Below are positions 15,520 through 24,336 of a stretch of 60,530 nt of DNA, piece by piece. The first letter of the stretch is position 1. Every line of letters starts with the position of its first letter. Under the pieces are notes generated by a model. It searched no databases and was not told the DNA's origin. It saw only the letters and a program-made list of their open reading frames with translations. Position numbers and translations under genes: made by a program. The stretch comes from an uncultured Lachnospiraceae bacterium (GTDB lineage Bacteria; Bacillota; Clostridia; Lachnospirales; Lachnospiraceae), in the NCBI GenBank assembly GCA_910578335.1, contig CAJTPU010000021.1:1-60530 (forward strand), in the 5' to 3' direction.

Positions 15520-17445
15520 TTATACTCCCGTTTCCAAAATCAGCCTGTCATACACTTCCGTCAAGGTCTGTATCATTTTGGACGCCAGATTATATCCGTT
15601 CTGATACCGCACCAGATTTACAGCTTCTTCATCTTCATCCACACCTGAAATGGAAATTCGCTGGTTATCCACGCTTGTGCTGATGTTTTTATAATTTTGA
15701 CACAAAGTCTTGGCATTTCCTGCGTTTAATGCCACATCAGAAAGAATACACTGCAAAAACTCGCTTGCTTTGCTTCCTCTGAAGCTCATCTTGGTCTTGT
15801 CGTTAGACATGACCTTAATCTCCGTGAGAATATCATACTGCGCTTTGCCATCAGAAACATCCTTTTCCGTTGCCAGCAAATCCGCATCCTCAATCAACGC
15901 GGCAAGCACGGAAAAGTTGCCGGCTGTCAGCTTATAATAACTGTCGTCCGTTGCATCTACAATTACCGTGCTGCCCGGCTGCTGGTTGTCATAGCGCTTC
16001 AACGGGTCAAATGTATATTGCTCATTGCTCGTCGTTTTCTTGCCGGTAAACATAATAGGCCCCTGCTGCTTATACGCATTGTAACCGCTGCTGATGATAT
16101 CATTAAACTTCTGGGCGTAAGTACGCACCCATTCGTTCATCTGCTTCATATAATAAGGAATACCCTGATAATCAATGCTGGTGCCGATAGACGCCTGCTT
16201 GCCCACTCTGTCATTGGTAAGTCTTCTGTCATTCAGGGTACTGTCCGACAAAACAAAAGTATAAGAATACGTCTCATTGCCGGCAGCGTCGGAAACGCAG
16301 GTATAGGACCATGAATCATAGTGGTATAACTGATTGCCCAGATTGATAACGCCGCCCGTATCGGACAGGTTACATTTATTCAAATCCTGCAAATATTCTC
16401 TGCCAACCTGTACCGTAACCGTGTCATGGGATACCATGTTGCCGTCCTTGTCCGCCACATCCTTTTTTCCCGTGCCCGTAATGGTGCCTGTAAAATGCTC
16501 GGCGTTATTACCGTCACGCATCTCGACCAGCCCCTGCAGGGTACCGCCCAGATTGCGCCCGTACATATTAAATTTTTCACCGTTCGTCCAATAGATATCA
16601 TAAAGCCCGTCGATATCCGTCTGATTTACTTTTTCATAAGAAGGTCTTGCAATACACTCAAGCTGCTGATAATCGTTGGTGTTGACCAAAAGCTGCCCGC
16701 CGCCGATTTTAACAATAAAACGATGTCCGCCTGTCTCCCTCTCCGGATTGTTGGCATCTACAATGGGGATTTCCTGTGTCTCAATATCCACAATCTTGGA
16801 AAGCTGGTCTAAAAGCAAAGTTCTGCGGTCACGCAGCTCATTTGCCTTCGGACCGGAAAGCTCAATTACATTAATCTGCTTATTGAGAGCCGCTATCTCG
16901 CCCGCAATGGAATTGATTTCATCCACCCGAAGCTTCAGCTCCTGATTGGCATCCTTCTGCACCTTCTGCAAATTCGCCCACATGCCGTTAAAATACTGCG
17001 TCAGATTTTCCCCGTACCCAATATACTGCTTCTTGGCTGCGGTGACATCACTCGCCTTTAATACCTCCTGCAGCCCGTTTATGGTAAACAAATCAAATAT
17101 TGTCTTGAATCCGGTGGAAACACCGTCGTCCGCAAAATAAGTCTGGAGCTGGTCCATATAGTACTCTTTGATTTCATGCTCGCCCAGATTCGTGCTGGCA
17201 TCCCAGTATTTGTTGTCATAAAATTCGTCTCTGATGCGCTCAATTGCAATCGTATCCACACCGGCGCCTGCACAGCCATAGGTCTGGAAAATCCGGAGGG
17301 CATCACTCGCCTGCTGCACTACATGCTGCCTGCTGTACCCGTTGGTCTGCACATTTGCAATATTGTTTGAAGTTGTATTTAAAGCTGCATTGGAAGCAAG
17401 CAGCCCCGTGTATGCTATATTTAATCCAAAAAATTGTGAGGGCAT
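15520..17445 (-). CDS. flgK: Hook-associated protein FlgK (HAP1), second copy in the operon
   Basis: A 641-residue FlgK joining hook and filament. The N-terminal rod/hook block is GLNIAYTGLLASNAALNTTSNNIANVQT with NGYSRQ. The C-terminus DEEAVNLVRYQNGYNLASKMIQTLTEVYDRLI is the conserved HAP1 tail. The start is placed at 17445: the ATG at 17451 touches the AAGGAGG site, whereas 17445 has a normal 7-base spacing. It differs strongly in the middle from the FlgK immediately upstream, so the two are old paralogues rather than a split gene. Confidence 0.9.
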   Translation of the reverse strand: MPSQFFGLNIAYTGLLASNAALNTTSNNIANVQTNGYSRQHVVQQASDALRIFQTYGCAGAGVDTIAIERIRDEFYDNKYWDASTNLGEHEIKEYYMDQLQTYFADDGVSTGFKTIFDLFTINGLQEVLKASDVTAAKKQYIGYGENLTQYFNGMWANLQKVQKDANQELKLRVDEINSIAGEIAALNKQINVIELSGPKANELRDRRTLLLDQLSKIVDIETQEIPIVDANNPERETGGHRFIVKIGGGQLLVNTNDYQQLECIARPSYEKVNQTDIDGLYDIYWTNGEKFNMYGRNLGGTLQGLVEMRDGNNAEHFTGTITGTGKKDVADKDGNMVSHDTVTVQVGREYLQDLNKCNLSDTGGVINLGNQLYHYDSWSYTCVSDAAGNETYSYTFVLSDSTLNDRRLTNDRVGKQASIGTSIDYQGIPYYMKQMNEWVRTYAQKFNDIISSGYNAYKQQGPIMFTGKKTTSNEQYTFDPLKRYDNQQPGSTVIVDATDDSYYKLTAGNFSVLAALIEDADLLATEKDVSDGKAQYDILTEIKVMSNDKTKMSFRGSKASEFLQCILSDVALNAGNAKTLCQNYKNISTSVDNQRISISGVDEDEEAVNLVRYQNGYNLASKMIQTLTEVYDRLILETGV

Positions 17446-17461
17446 TCCCATTCCTCCTTAT

Positions 17462-19108
17462 TTATACGGCAAGTGTATTAATCACATGCTCCAGCATTTC
17501 GCTGATAACATTGATGTAGCGGCTCGCTGCATTATAGGCATTTTGAAACTTAATCATGTTGGAGAGCTCTTCGTCCGAAGAGACGCCGATTACCTGCTCT
17601 CTTGCGCTGCAGGTTGCCTCCACCGTAGCTTCCTGATTTGCAAAAATGCTCTGAAATACATAGCCCGTGTTTGCTACCTGCTCCACCAAATCCGTATAAT
17701 AGCCGATAAAATTGGTCTTTTTTTGTACATTGGGATTGATGGTATAGCTTTCTTCCATAAACGCTGCTTTTAATGCATTTGCCGTCGCATAATCCACTTC
17801 CTTGTCTGACAGTTTGAAATTCAGCATTGCCGGCTCCTGCAGCAGATGTCCGTTTACCTGTATATTTCCCAGCGTGTACATGGTACTCGTCTGATTGTAG
17901 TCCTCCTCCATGTACTTCCAAGTCCCGTCCGCCTGCTTCTCGTAGCCGTCGGAGGAAATTTTCTTAAAAAGCTGCAGCGGTGAGCCGTCCTTGTCGCACA
18001 TGTAACCGGTATCCGGATTGCTTGCACTTGCCAGCACCTCGTTTATCTTGGTTGTTACATTGTGAACCAACTGGTCAAACTCCGCCTGAATATTCATGAC
18101 AATGGACTGTGAAATACCGTCATAATCATTTTCTATATCGGAATAATTTGCCCTGTGGTCGCCTCTTGCCAAGAGCGCTGCCTTTAAACCGCCGATATCC
18201 GTATCTCTTGTGGAAGAGATAACCTGATTCAGGTTAAAGACCTTTGCATTCGTAATATCATACTTCTTTGTGCCGTCTGAGAGAATCGTATATTCCGCAT
18301 TCTGCGGCCAGAACGGCGTGTAGAAACCTGTCGTCGCATCCACATCCAAACCAATTTCATAGCACATACCGCCCTTGATAAAATCGGTTCCTTCTATCTG
18401 AATGGCTATGTTGCCGCCTGCATCCTCTGAATAGTTTATCTTGCAGAGCTTGCTAAGCTCGTCAATCAGGTAATTACGCGTATCCCTGAGGTCGTTGGCA
18501 CGTTCAATCCCGCCTGCTTCCACCTTGCGGATAGCGTCGTTCAGCTCCAGTATCTGTTTGCCGTATTTATTAATCTTGGTAACCTGCTCCGCTACTTTTA
18601 AGTTCAGGCTGTCCTGATAACTTGCCAAATCCTTGTACACCGACGTGGCACGGTCCAAAAACTCTGCGGCACGCTGTACCAAAAGCCCCTGCTTCACAGA
18701 ACTCGAAGGGTCCTTTGCCAGCTCCTGTACCGATGTCCAGAGATTCGCCAGGGAAGTCTGAAAATCTTCACCGTTCATCTCGCCCAGCAGAGACTCCACC
18801 TCATCAAGCACTTCTGCAGATACCTCGTAAAACATACTGCGCCCGGATTCCTTGCGGTATGTCTTATCCAAAAAATAATCTCTCACCTGTCTGACTGCGG
18901 TATAATTTACCCCGAGACCGTACTGCTGGTTGGAAATTGCAGAGGGGTTTTTAGACATTGTAATGTAGGTGCGGGTGTCAAGCAGTGTCTGCTGCCTGAC
19001 ATACCCGGGCGTATCTACATTCGTAAGATTGTGCGCTGTTGTATTCAGCGCGTTTTGACTTGTCTGTAATCCGGATGCTCCAATATATAAACTACCCATC
19101 AATGGCAT
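17462..19108 (-). CDS. flgK: Hook-associated protein FlgK (HAP1), first copy in the operon
   Basis: A 548-residue FlgK. The N-terminus is MPLMGSLYIGASGLQTSQNA with LNTTAHNLTNVDTPGYVRQQ. The C-terminus DEELSNMIKFQNAYNAASRYINVISEMLEHVIN is the conserved HAP1 tail. Both halves are intact. The start at 19108 follows GAGGTGATA; the GTG within that site is rejected. It is 16 bases ahead of the second FlgK. Two FlgK-type proteins may form a two-layer junction or serve different filament types, but this is inference. Confidence 0.9.
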   Translation of the reverse strand: MPLMGSLYIGASGLQTSQNALNTTAHNLTNVDTPGYVRQQTLLDTRTYITMSKNPSAISNQQYGLGVNYTAVRQVRDYFLDKTYRKESGRSMFYEVSAEVLDEVESLLGEMNGEDFQTSLANLWTSVQELAKDPSSSVKQGLLVQRAAEFLDRATSVYKDLASYQDSLNLKVAEQVTKINKYGKQILELNDAIRKVEAGGIERANDLRDTRNYLIDELSKLCKINYSEDAGGNIAIQIEGTDFIKGGMCYEIGLDVDATTGFYTPFWPQNAEYTILSDGTKKYDITNAKVFNLNQVISSTRDTDIGGLKAALLARGDHRANYSDIENDYDGISQSIVMNIQAEFDQLVHNVTTKINEVLASASNPDTGYMCDKDGSPLQLFKKISSDGYEKQADGTWKYMEEDYNQTSTMYTLGNIQVNGHLLQEPAMLNFKLSDKEVDYATANALKAAFMEESYTINPNVQKKTNFIGYYTDLVEQVANTGYVFQSIFANQEATVEATCSAREQVIGVSSDEELSNMIKFQNAYNAASRYINVISEMLEHVINTLAV

Positions 19109-19152
19109 AATTATCACCTCACGTCGTGCATGGAAATTCCCATGCTTCGGAT

Positions 19153-19671
19153 TTAACTCTTCGCGTCGAAATCGCTTCTTGCGCTGCCTATAACATCTCC
19201 CGCGTTATAAGCTCCCCTGTTGTAATTTGCTGTTTCAGGCGCCGCTTTCATCGCATGAATCAGATTCATATCAAATGCAACCATCTCCAGCGAATTTGCT
19301 ATCAGCTCTCTGTTCTGTCCGTTGACTTGCTGCATACTGCCCACAACACTTTTCAGACGGTCATGCACTTCGGCAAGCTTTCTGCTCTCGGCAGGTCTGC
19401 TTTCCAGCATCTGAATCAGATTCACAAGCTTTAAAGTAGTAACATCCTTGTTCATGACGTTGGCTATATCTTTCATCACTTCACTTCTTTGATGTTCCAA
19501 GTGATTGATTTTATTCACCACTGTCTGTTCTTCATCCGTGATTTTTTGTAATGCCGGCAAATCCCCCGCCACAATGATGGGGGTCTTTTTCATCGATAAT
19601 CCCAAAAGCGCTTCATATTCTACGCTTTCCTGCTCTAATACACTTATCAGATTTTCTACCAGACTTGCCAC
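19153..19671 (-). CDS. flgN: FlgN-type export chaperone for FlgK/FlgL
   Basis: A 172-residue helical protein with the FlgN-family N-terminus (LVENLISVLEQESVEYEALL) and a long central helix (EEQTVVNKINHLEHQRSEVM). The C-terminal 30 residues are Ala/Gly/Asn-rich and look flexible. The start codon is GTG at 19671, with GAGG 7 bases upstream overlapping the flgM stop. Position directly before flgK supports the chaperone role. Confidence 0.88.
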   Translation of the reverse strand: MASLVENLISVLEQESVEYEALLGLSMKKTPIIVAGDLPALQKITDEEQTVVNKINHLEHQRSEVMKDIANVMNKDVTTLKLVNLIQMLESRPAESRKLAEVHDRLKSVVGSMQQVNGQNRELIANSLEMVAFDMNLIHAMKAAPETANYNRGAYNAGDVIGSARSDFDAKS

Positions 19672-19675
19672 CGGA

Positions 19676-19951
19676 TTACCTCATTTCCTGATATTTTGCC
19701 AATAGCTTATCAGCAAAACTGCCCATGTTCACTTCATAGGTACCAGCCGCAATACTCGCTTTAATAGGAGCCGTTACGTCTTCCCTGACATCAGGGCAAT
19801 CAGCAACTGCGGTTTTGGCGGTTTGGATATCTTTTCCAAATCTGCTAATCTGAACCTGGTCGGAAAAGCTCGCTCCCGCGGATTTCTTAACCCGTCCCGG
19901 CTTTCTGGTATTGTAAAGCTGTTGTACCTGATTATATGCTTCAATACGCAT
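19676..19951 (-). CDS. flgM: Anti-sigma-28 factor FlgM
   Basis: A 91-residue FlgM. It has an unstructured N-terminus (MRIEAYNQVQQLYN), then the DQVQISRFGKDIQ block and the C-terminal sigma-binding helices (VREDVTAPIKASIAAGTYEV, then SFADKLLAKYQEMR). FlgM holds sigma-28 inactive until it is exported after hook completion. AAAGGAGGAG precedes the ATG. It is the first gene of the operon and is itself read from a sigma-28 promoter, which gives negative feedback. Confidence 0.95.
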   Translation of the reverse strand: MRIEAYNQVQQLYNTRKPGRVKKSAGASFSDQVQISRFGKDIQTAKTAVADCPDVREDVTAPIKASIAAGTYEVNMGSFADKLLAKYQEMR

Positions 19952-19996
19952 ATTTGACTCCTCCTTTCTGCAAACCTTATATGTTTGATATTATAT

Positions 19997-20023
19997 ATAT
20001 CGTAAAAAAAGGGATGAACTTTA
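19997..20023 (-). promoter_or_regulatory. Sigma-28 promoter of the flgM-csrA operon
   Basis: Minus-strand TAAAGTTC (20023-20016), an 11-base spacer and TACGATAT (20004-19997), close to the TAAAGTTT-N11-GCCGATAA consensus. The -35 lies inside the hairpin of the terminator at 20004-20034. Confidence 0.8.
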
Positions 20024-20034
20024 GCGTCCATCCC
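20004..20034 (-). terminator. Terminator superimposed on the flgM promoter
   Basis: On the minus strand GGGATGGAC pairs with GTTCATCCC (one G-T pair) around a GCTAAA loop, followed by seven T. It would stop read-through from the mutarotase/HAD genes into the flagellar operon. Confidence 0.75.
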
Positions 20035-20066
20035 CAAAAAATTATTTTTAGCGTTTTTCCGCACAC

Positions 20067-20381
20067 CTATGACAGATAGAAGACGCTGTCCAAATCAACG
20101 CATACAGGACTATTGTCCTCATTTGTCTCCATAATATCCGCCATGTAGTCCCACCACTTGCGATTGATTTCTGTGTCAGCAAGCTGCGCCCATTTTTCTT
20201 CGCTTTCTACCTCGATGTACCCATAGAGAATGTTGGTTTCTCTGTCAAGAAAAATAGAATAATGATGCCCGCCATATTCATGTATTTTCTCTTTCATTTC
20301 CTGCCACAGGGCACTATGCCTCTTTTCATACTCCTCTGCCATGCCCGGATATAAAAACATTTTGAAAGCCTTTCTTATCAT
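20067..20381 (-). CDS. L-rhamnose mutarotase-like protein
   Basis: A 104-residue protein of the RhaM/RhaU fold, which interconverts the anomers of L-rhamnose. It shows AFKMFLYPGMAEEYEKRH (residues 4-21), HHYSIFLDRETNILYGYIEV and the conserved tryptophans of NRKWWDYMADIM. Full family length. The start at 20381 follows AGGAAGGGG. No rhamnose isomerase or kinase is near, so the pathway link is unproven. It probably shares a transcript with the HAD gene 59 bases upstream. Confidence 0.85.
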   Translation of the reverse strand: MIRKAFKMFLYPGMAEEYEKRHSALWQEMKEKIHEYGGHHYSIFLDRETNILYGYIEVESEEKWAQLADTEINRKWWDYMADIMETNEDNSPVCVDLDSVFYLS

Positions 20382-20439
20382 CACAAACCCCTTCCTGTGC
20401 AGCTTTTTCATGCCTCTGCTCTACTTATCATACGCTTTT

Positions 20440-21282
20440 TTACAGACTGCCGTAAGCCCCTGTCAGCTCTGACAAACATTTTGCAACGCCGTCATTGTCA
20501 TTGCTGTCCACAATGCCCGTCGCCAGCCTCTTTAGCTCCGGCACGGCATTGCCCACCGCATAACAGGCATCCGAAATCTCAAACATGGGGATATCGTTGA
20601 CGGCGTCACCGAAAGAAACAATTCTATCGCAGCCCCACATTTCCTTTAACTTCCGGATTGCTTCCGCCTTGGTTGCCTTTTTCGGCATAATCTCGCACCA
20701 GTATTCCTGCCGGTAGAGCTCCTGCTGCAAGGTGCAGCGGAACCTGCCGTCCTTTTCCAAAATATGATACAGCGGTTTCAGCTCTTCCTTTTCTCCAATG
20801 CAGGTATAATAGAACACTTCTCCCTCATACAGCCCCTCTCCGTTTTGCAGCGGGCGCAGCCGCTTGTCCCATTTTCTGTTGGAAAGGTAATGTCTGATAC
20901 CGTCGTTCTCCCGCGCCGTATTCCACGACACACATTCCCTCCCCTCCACATACCCGTAGACAAGAGGGCTGATGTTACATTTTTCCAGATTTTCCCTGAT
21001 AACCCCTGCTTCCTCTGCGGTAAAAAACAGGGCGGACAAAATCCTGCCCGTCCGCGGCTGCACAATAAAGGCGCCGTTATAGGTAATCACAGGATGTTTC
21101 GTGCTAAGCCCCTCCGTTACCACCAGCGCTGAAGAAAGGGAACGCGCCGTCGCATAGGTGAACAGCATCCCCCGCTCCACCAGTCCGTTGATAATCTGAA
21201 GGCTCTTGGGATTTATCCTGCTTTTTGTGTTAAGCAAGGTTCCGTCCAAATCCGTCACATACAAGGTCTTTCGCAAATCCAT
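20440..21282 (-). CDS. Cof-type HAD-IIB sugar phosphatase
   Basis: A 280-residue cytoplasmic HAD phosphatase. Motif I is YVTDLDGTLL (residues 8-17, nucleophile Asp11), motif II lies in YATARS, motif III in KKATKAEAI, and motif IV is FGDAVNDIPMF. The large C2B cap between them marks the Cof subfamily, which hydrolyses sugar phosphates or nucleotides. The exact substrate cannot be told. AGGAGG lies before the ATG. Confidence 0.88.
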   Translation of the reverse strand: MDLRKTLYVTDLDGTLLNTKSRINPKSLQIINGLVERGMLFTYATARSLSSALVVTEGLSTKHPVITYNGAFIVQPRTGRILSALFFTAEEAGVIRENLEKCNISPLVYGYVEGRECVSWNTARENDGIRHYLSNRKWDKRLRPLQNGEGLYEGEVFYYTCIGEKEELKPLYHILEKDGRFRCTLQQELYRQEYWCEIMPKKATKAEAIRKLKEMWGCDRIVSFGDAVNDIPMFEISDACYAVGNAVPELKRLATGIVDSNDNDGVAKCLSELTGAYGSL

Positions 21283-21386
21283 TCCGGTATCCTCCTGTTT
21301 TTAGCATATAAGATAAGAAGAAATTCGTCAAAGGATTTTTGTTGCTTCCCACGCAACTTTTTTAACTTTTGTTGCTTTTTAGTCCA

Positions 21387-21415
21387 TTGTCATATCAAAG
21401 GAAAAATTTTATAAT
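21387..21415 (+). promoter_or_regulatory. Promoter of the XRE regulator / ABC operon
   Basis: TTGTCA (21387-21392), 17 bases, TATAAT (21410-21415). Two copies of TTTGTTGCTT just upstream (near 21338 and 21368) could be regulator sites. Confidence 0.7.
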
Positions 21416-21435
21416 ACTAATAACGAGGTATTATC

Positions 21436-22548
21436 ATGAAAGAATTAAACATTGGAGCAAACCTGATAAAAAACCGCCGCAGACGCGGCATCACACAAGA
21501 GGCACTGGCAGAATACATGGACGTTTCCAAAGCTTCCGTCTCCAAATGGGAGACCGGCGCTACCTATCCGGACATCACGTTGCTGCCCCGGCTTGCCACC
21601 TTTTTTCATGTCAGCATCGATGAGCTGATTGGCTATGAACCGCAAATGGCAAAAGAAGATATCCGCAGGCTCTACCGACAGCTATGCCATGACTTTTCCG
21701 AGAAACCTTTTGCAGAGGTTATGGGGCATTGCCGTGATATTGTAAAAAAATACTTTTCCTGCGCCCCGCTTTTGTTTCAGATTGGCAGCCTGTACGTAAA
21801 CCATTGTATGCTTGCCGGTTCACCGGAAGGTCGTTCAAATACGCTGACAGAAGCCATGGAGCTTTTTATCCGCGCCAGGGAAGAGACGGACGATGTCGCT
21901 CTGCAGACACAGGCGCTGAATATGCAGGCTCTCTGTCTGCTGCAGCTTGGAGAAAGCGAGGCGGTTCTCTCTCTGCTCTTCACCCAGCCGGCATTCATGA
22001 TGTCATCGGAGCCGCTTTTGGCGTCTGCCTTCCAGATGCAGGGGAATCTGACGGAAGCAAGGCGCACACTGCAGGCGGGCATATACCAGTCAGTCATTAC
22101 GTTAATCAATCTGCTGTCCTCCTATTTGGCGCTGTGCGGGGACGATACCGCTTCTTTCGCAGAATCCCGCCGGCGTATACTTGCCATCGCAGAAACATTT
22201 TCACTAAAAGACCTGCATCCCAGCATTCTGCTGTCAGTATACCTGGGTCTTGCGCAGGAATTTGCCAGACGGGGCGACGAGGAGCAGATGCTAGCCGCAC
22301 TGGAGTGCTATGCGGAACTGGTTTCATCCGATATCTATCCGCTAAAGCTTCACGGAGATTCCTATTTTTATCTTCTGGATGGCTGGCTGGAAAATACCCT
22401 CGCCTTGGGAAGCGATTTGCCAAGAGACGAATCCGTCGTCCGCAAAAGCATCCTGGATTCCCTTGCAGAGAATCCTGTCTTTGGTCCTTTTGCAAATCAT
22501 ACATCGTTTCAGAATATCCTTCGCAGGCTTAAAAACAGCCTGCGGTAA
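21436..22548 (+). CDS. XRE-family regulator with helical-repeat domain
   Basis: A 370-residue protein. Residues 5-60 are a Cro/CI helix-turn-helix (LIKNRRRRGITQEALAEYM, then DVSKASVSKWETG). The remaining 300 residues are helical with TPR-like periodicity (QTQALNMQALCLLQLGESEA, ARRTLQAGIYQSVITLINLL). This layout resembles peptide-sensing RRNPP-type or similar regulators, though sensing is not shown. GAGG precedes the ATG. It is followed after 40 bases by an ABC ATPase and its permease, so it probably controls that exporter and itself. Confidence 0.82.
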   Translation: MKELNIGANLIKNRRRRGITQEALAEYMDVSKASVSKWETGATYPDITLLPRLATFFHVSIDELIGYEPQMAKEDIRRLYRQLCHDFSEKPFAEVMGHCRDIVKKYFSCAPLLFQIGSLYVNHCMLAGSPEGRSNTLTEAMELFIRAREETDDVALQTQALNMQALCLLQLGESEAVLSLLFTQPAFMMSSEPLLASAFQMQGNLTEARRTLQAGIYQSVITLINLLSSYLALCGDDTASFAESRRRILAIAETFSLKDLHPSILLSVYLGLAQEFARRGDEEQMLAALECYAELVSSDIYPLKLHGDSYFYLLDGWLENTLALGSDLPRDESVVRKSILDSLAENPVFGPFANHTSFQNILRRLKNSLR

Positions 22549-22588
22549 ACCTTTCATTACGCAAAGCACTTTGGCACGGAGGATGATT

Positions 22589-23491
22589 ATGAATGCAGTT
22601 ACCATGAACTCTTTATCCAAAATTTATGACGGCGGCAAAAAAGCCGTCGATTCGGTCAGCTTAAGCCTCTCTCAAGGTGAGGTGTTCGGCTTTTTAGGTC
22701 CCAACGGCGCCGGCAAGACCACCACCGTAAAGCTTCTCATCGGCATGCTCTCCCCAACGGAGGGAAATGCAGGCGTATTCGGAATTGAGCCTTCCAAAAA
22801 TCCGGAAAAGGTACACGCGCTCTCCGGCGTCGTCACCGAGCACGCGCAGATGTACGATAACCTGACCGGACTCCAGAATCTTATCTTTTACGGCTCCGTG
22901 TTTGGGCTTGGCGAAGCGGAAAGCAAAAGACGCGGTATGGAGCTGCTTCGGCAGCTTGAGCTTTCCGATGCAGCGGACACAAAACTTGCCGCCTATTCCA
23001 CCGGTATGCGGCAGCGGCTTTCTCTTGCGCGGGCTCTCATTCACCAGCCGCAGGTTTTATTTCTGGATGAGCCAACCTCCGGACTGGACCCGGAAAGCGC
23101 ACAAAATGTACATTCCATGATACGCAGGCTGGCTGCCGAAAAGGGCATCACCGTTTTTCTCTGCACCCACCAGCTCCGCTATGCGCAGGAAATCTGCACC
23201 CGTTACGGTCTTATGGCAGAAGGGCGCCTTCTGGCAGAAGGAACGCTTGATGCACTTCGAAGCAGAATATGCTCCGACATAAAAGTGAAGCTGCAGGTCA
23301 GGAATATGCCGGCAGACCTTACCTGCTGCCGCATAGGCGACATGACTTATGAGCTTCCCATAAAATCTGAAGAAGAAATTCCGCAGCTTGTAAACAGGAT
23401 TGCCGGCGCCGGCGGGCAAATCTACCATATTTCTTCCGAGCTGCCGTCTTTGGAGGACATTTATTTTACTCTGACGGAAAAGAAGGAATAA
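22589..23491 (+). CDS. ABC transporter ATP-binding protein
   Basis: A 300-residue ATPase of the drug/ion/lipid exporter (CcmA/NatA) type. Walker A is GPNGAGKTTT, the signature is YSTGMRQRLSLARAL, Walker B is VLFLDEPTSGLD, and the switch His lies in LCTHQ. The start at 22589 has GGAGG six bases upstream; a longer open frame reaches back into the regulator gene and is not used. The C-terminal 80 residues are the usual accessory domain. It pairs with the permease at 23548. Confidence 0.92.
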   Translation: MNAVTMNSLSKIYDGGKKAVDSVSLSLSQGEVFGFLGPNGAGKTTTVKLLIGMLSPTEGNAGVFGIEPSKNPEKVHALSGVVTEHAQMYDNLTGLQNLIFYGSVFGLGEAESKRRGMELLRQLELSDAADTKLAAYSTGMRQRLSLARALIHQPQVLFLDEPTSGLDPESAQNVHSMIRRLAAEKGITVFLCTHQLRYAQEICTRYGLMAEGRLLAEGTLDALRSRICSDIKVKLQVRNMPADLTCCRIGDMTYELPIKSEEEIPQLVNRIAGAGGQIYHISSELPSLEDIYFTLTEKKE

Positions 23492-23547
23492 GCGGCATCC
23501 TTACGTACACTGTATAACAGCCGAAACAAGAAAGGGTAGAAAATAGT

Positions 23548-24336
23548 ATGAAAAATCAAATACTTGCCATCATCAAAAAAGATATTCGGAGTATCACCTC
23601 CAACCACAGGATGTTTGTCACACTGCTTATCGTTCCCATTGTGCTGACGGTTCTGGTGCCCACAATGTTTATTCTTATCATGCGTTTTTCCCCCACGGAA
23701 AGCGCCGATTTTCAAAAGCTGCTGGCACTGCTTCCCTCGGCGGAGCAAAACGAAAACACCTTTAAAAATATGCTCCGCCTTGTGTTAAACTATATGCTGC
23801 CTGCATTTTTTATGCTGATTCCCATTATGGCGGCTTCGGTCATGGCGGCGTGCTCCTTCGTCGGAGAGAAGGAAAAAAGGACACTGGAAACGCTCCTTTA
23901 CAGCCCCCTATCCCTAAAGCAGATTTTCCGTGCCAAGGTACTGGCGGCTTTCCTGCTCAGCATGCTGGTTTCCGCCATCTCCTTTATCGTGATGCTCCTT
24001 GTACTGGAAACGGAAACCTGGCTGTTTGCAGGCTTCTTCCTCCTGCCGGATATAAAATGGCTGCTCGTTCTGCTGCTGGTCTCTCCCGCCGTTTCCCTGA
24101 TTGCCATCACGCTGATTGTCAAAGCTTCCGCCAAGGCGCAGAGCGTGGAGGACGCACAGCAGGGCGCCGTTTTCCTGATTCTTCCTATTATAATGCTTCT
24201 GGCAGGACAGTTTAGCGGCGTTTTGCTCATAAACGCATGGGTTCTGCTTGCCCTTGGTATCGTCTGTGCCCTCCTTGCCGTACTGCTGTTAAAGCAGTCC
24301 ATGTCAAATTTTAAATATGAGACGCTTCTAAAATAG
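23548..24336 (+). CDS. ABC-2 type permease
   Basis: A 262-residue membrane protein with about six hydrophobic segments (MFVTLLIVPIVLTVLVPTMF, LPAFFMLIPIMAASVMA, FLLSMLVSAISFIVMLLV and others). The hallmark VGEKEKRTLETLLYSPLS loop of ABC-2/NatB permeases lies at about residues 104-122. It would form the channel of an exporter with the preceding ATPase. The last 26 bases overlap the convergent gene at 24311. Confidence 0.88.
   Translation: MKNQILAIIKKDIRSITSNHRMFVTLLIVPIVLTVLVPTMFILIMRFSPTESADFQKLLALLPSAEQNENTFKNMLRLVLNYMLPAFFMLIPIMAASVMAACSFVGEKEKRTLETLLYSPLSLKQIFRAKVLAAFLLSMLVSAISFIVMLLVLETETWLFAGFFLLPDIKWLLVLLLVSPAVSLIAITLIVKASAKAQSVEDAQQGAVFLILPIIMLLAGQFSGVLLINAWVLLALGIVCALLAVLLLKQSMSNFKYETLLK

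Noticed and set aside
15520..19108. Possibility that the two FlgK genes are one frameshifted or split gene
   Set aside because: Each has its own start signal and complete N- and C-terminal HAP1 regions.
21330..21380. GTTGC...GCAAC followed by T-run as a strong terminator
   Set aside because: The stem is only 5 bp and lies between divergent genes; more likely part of the XRE promoter region.
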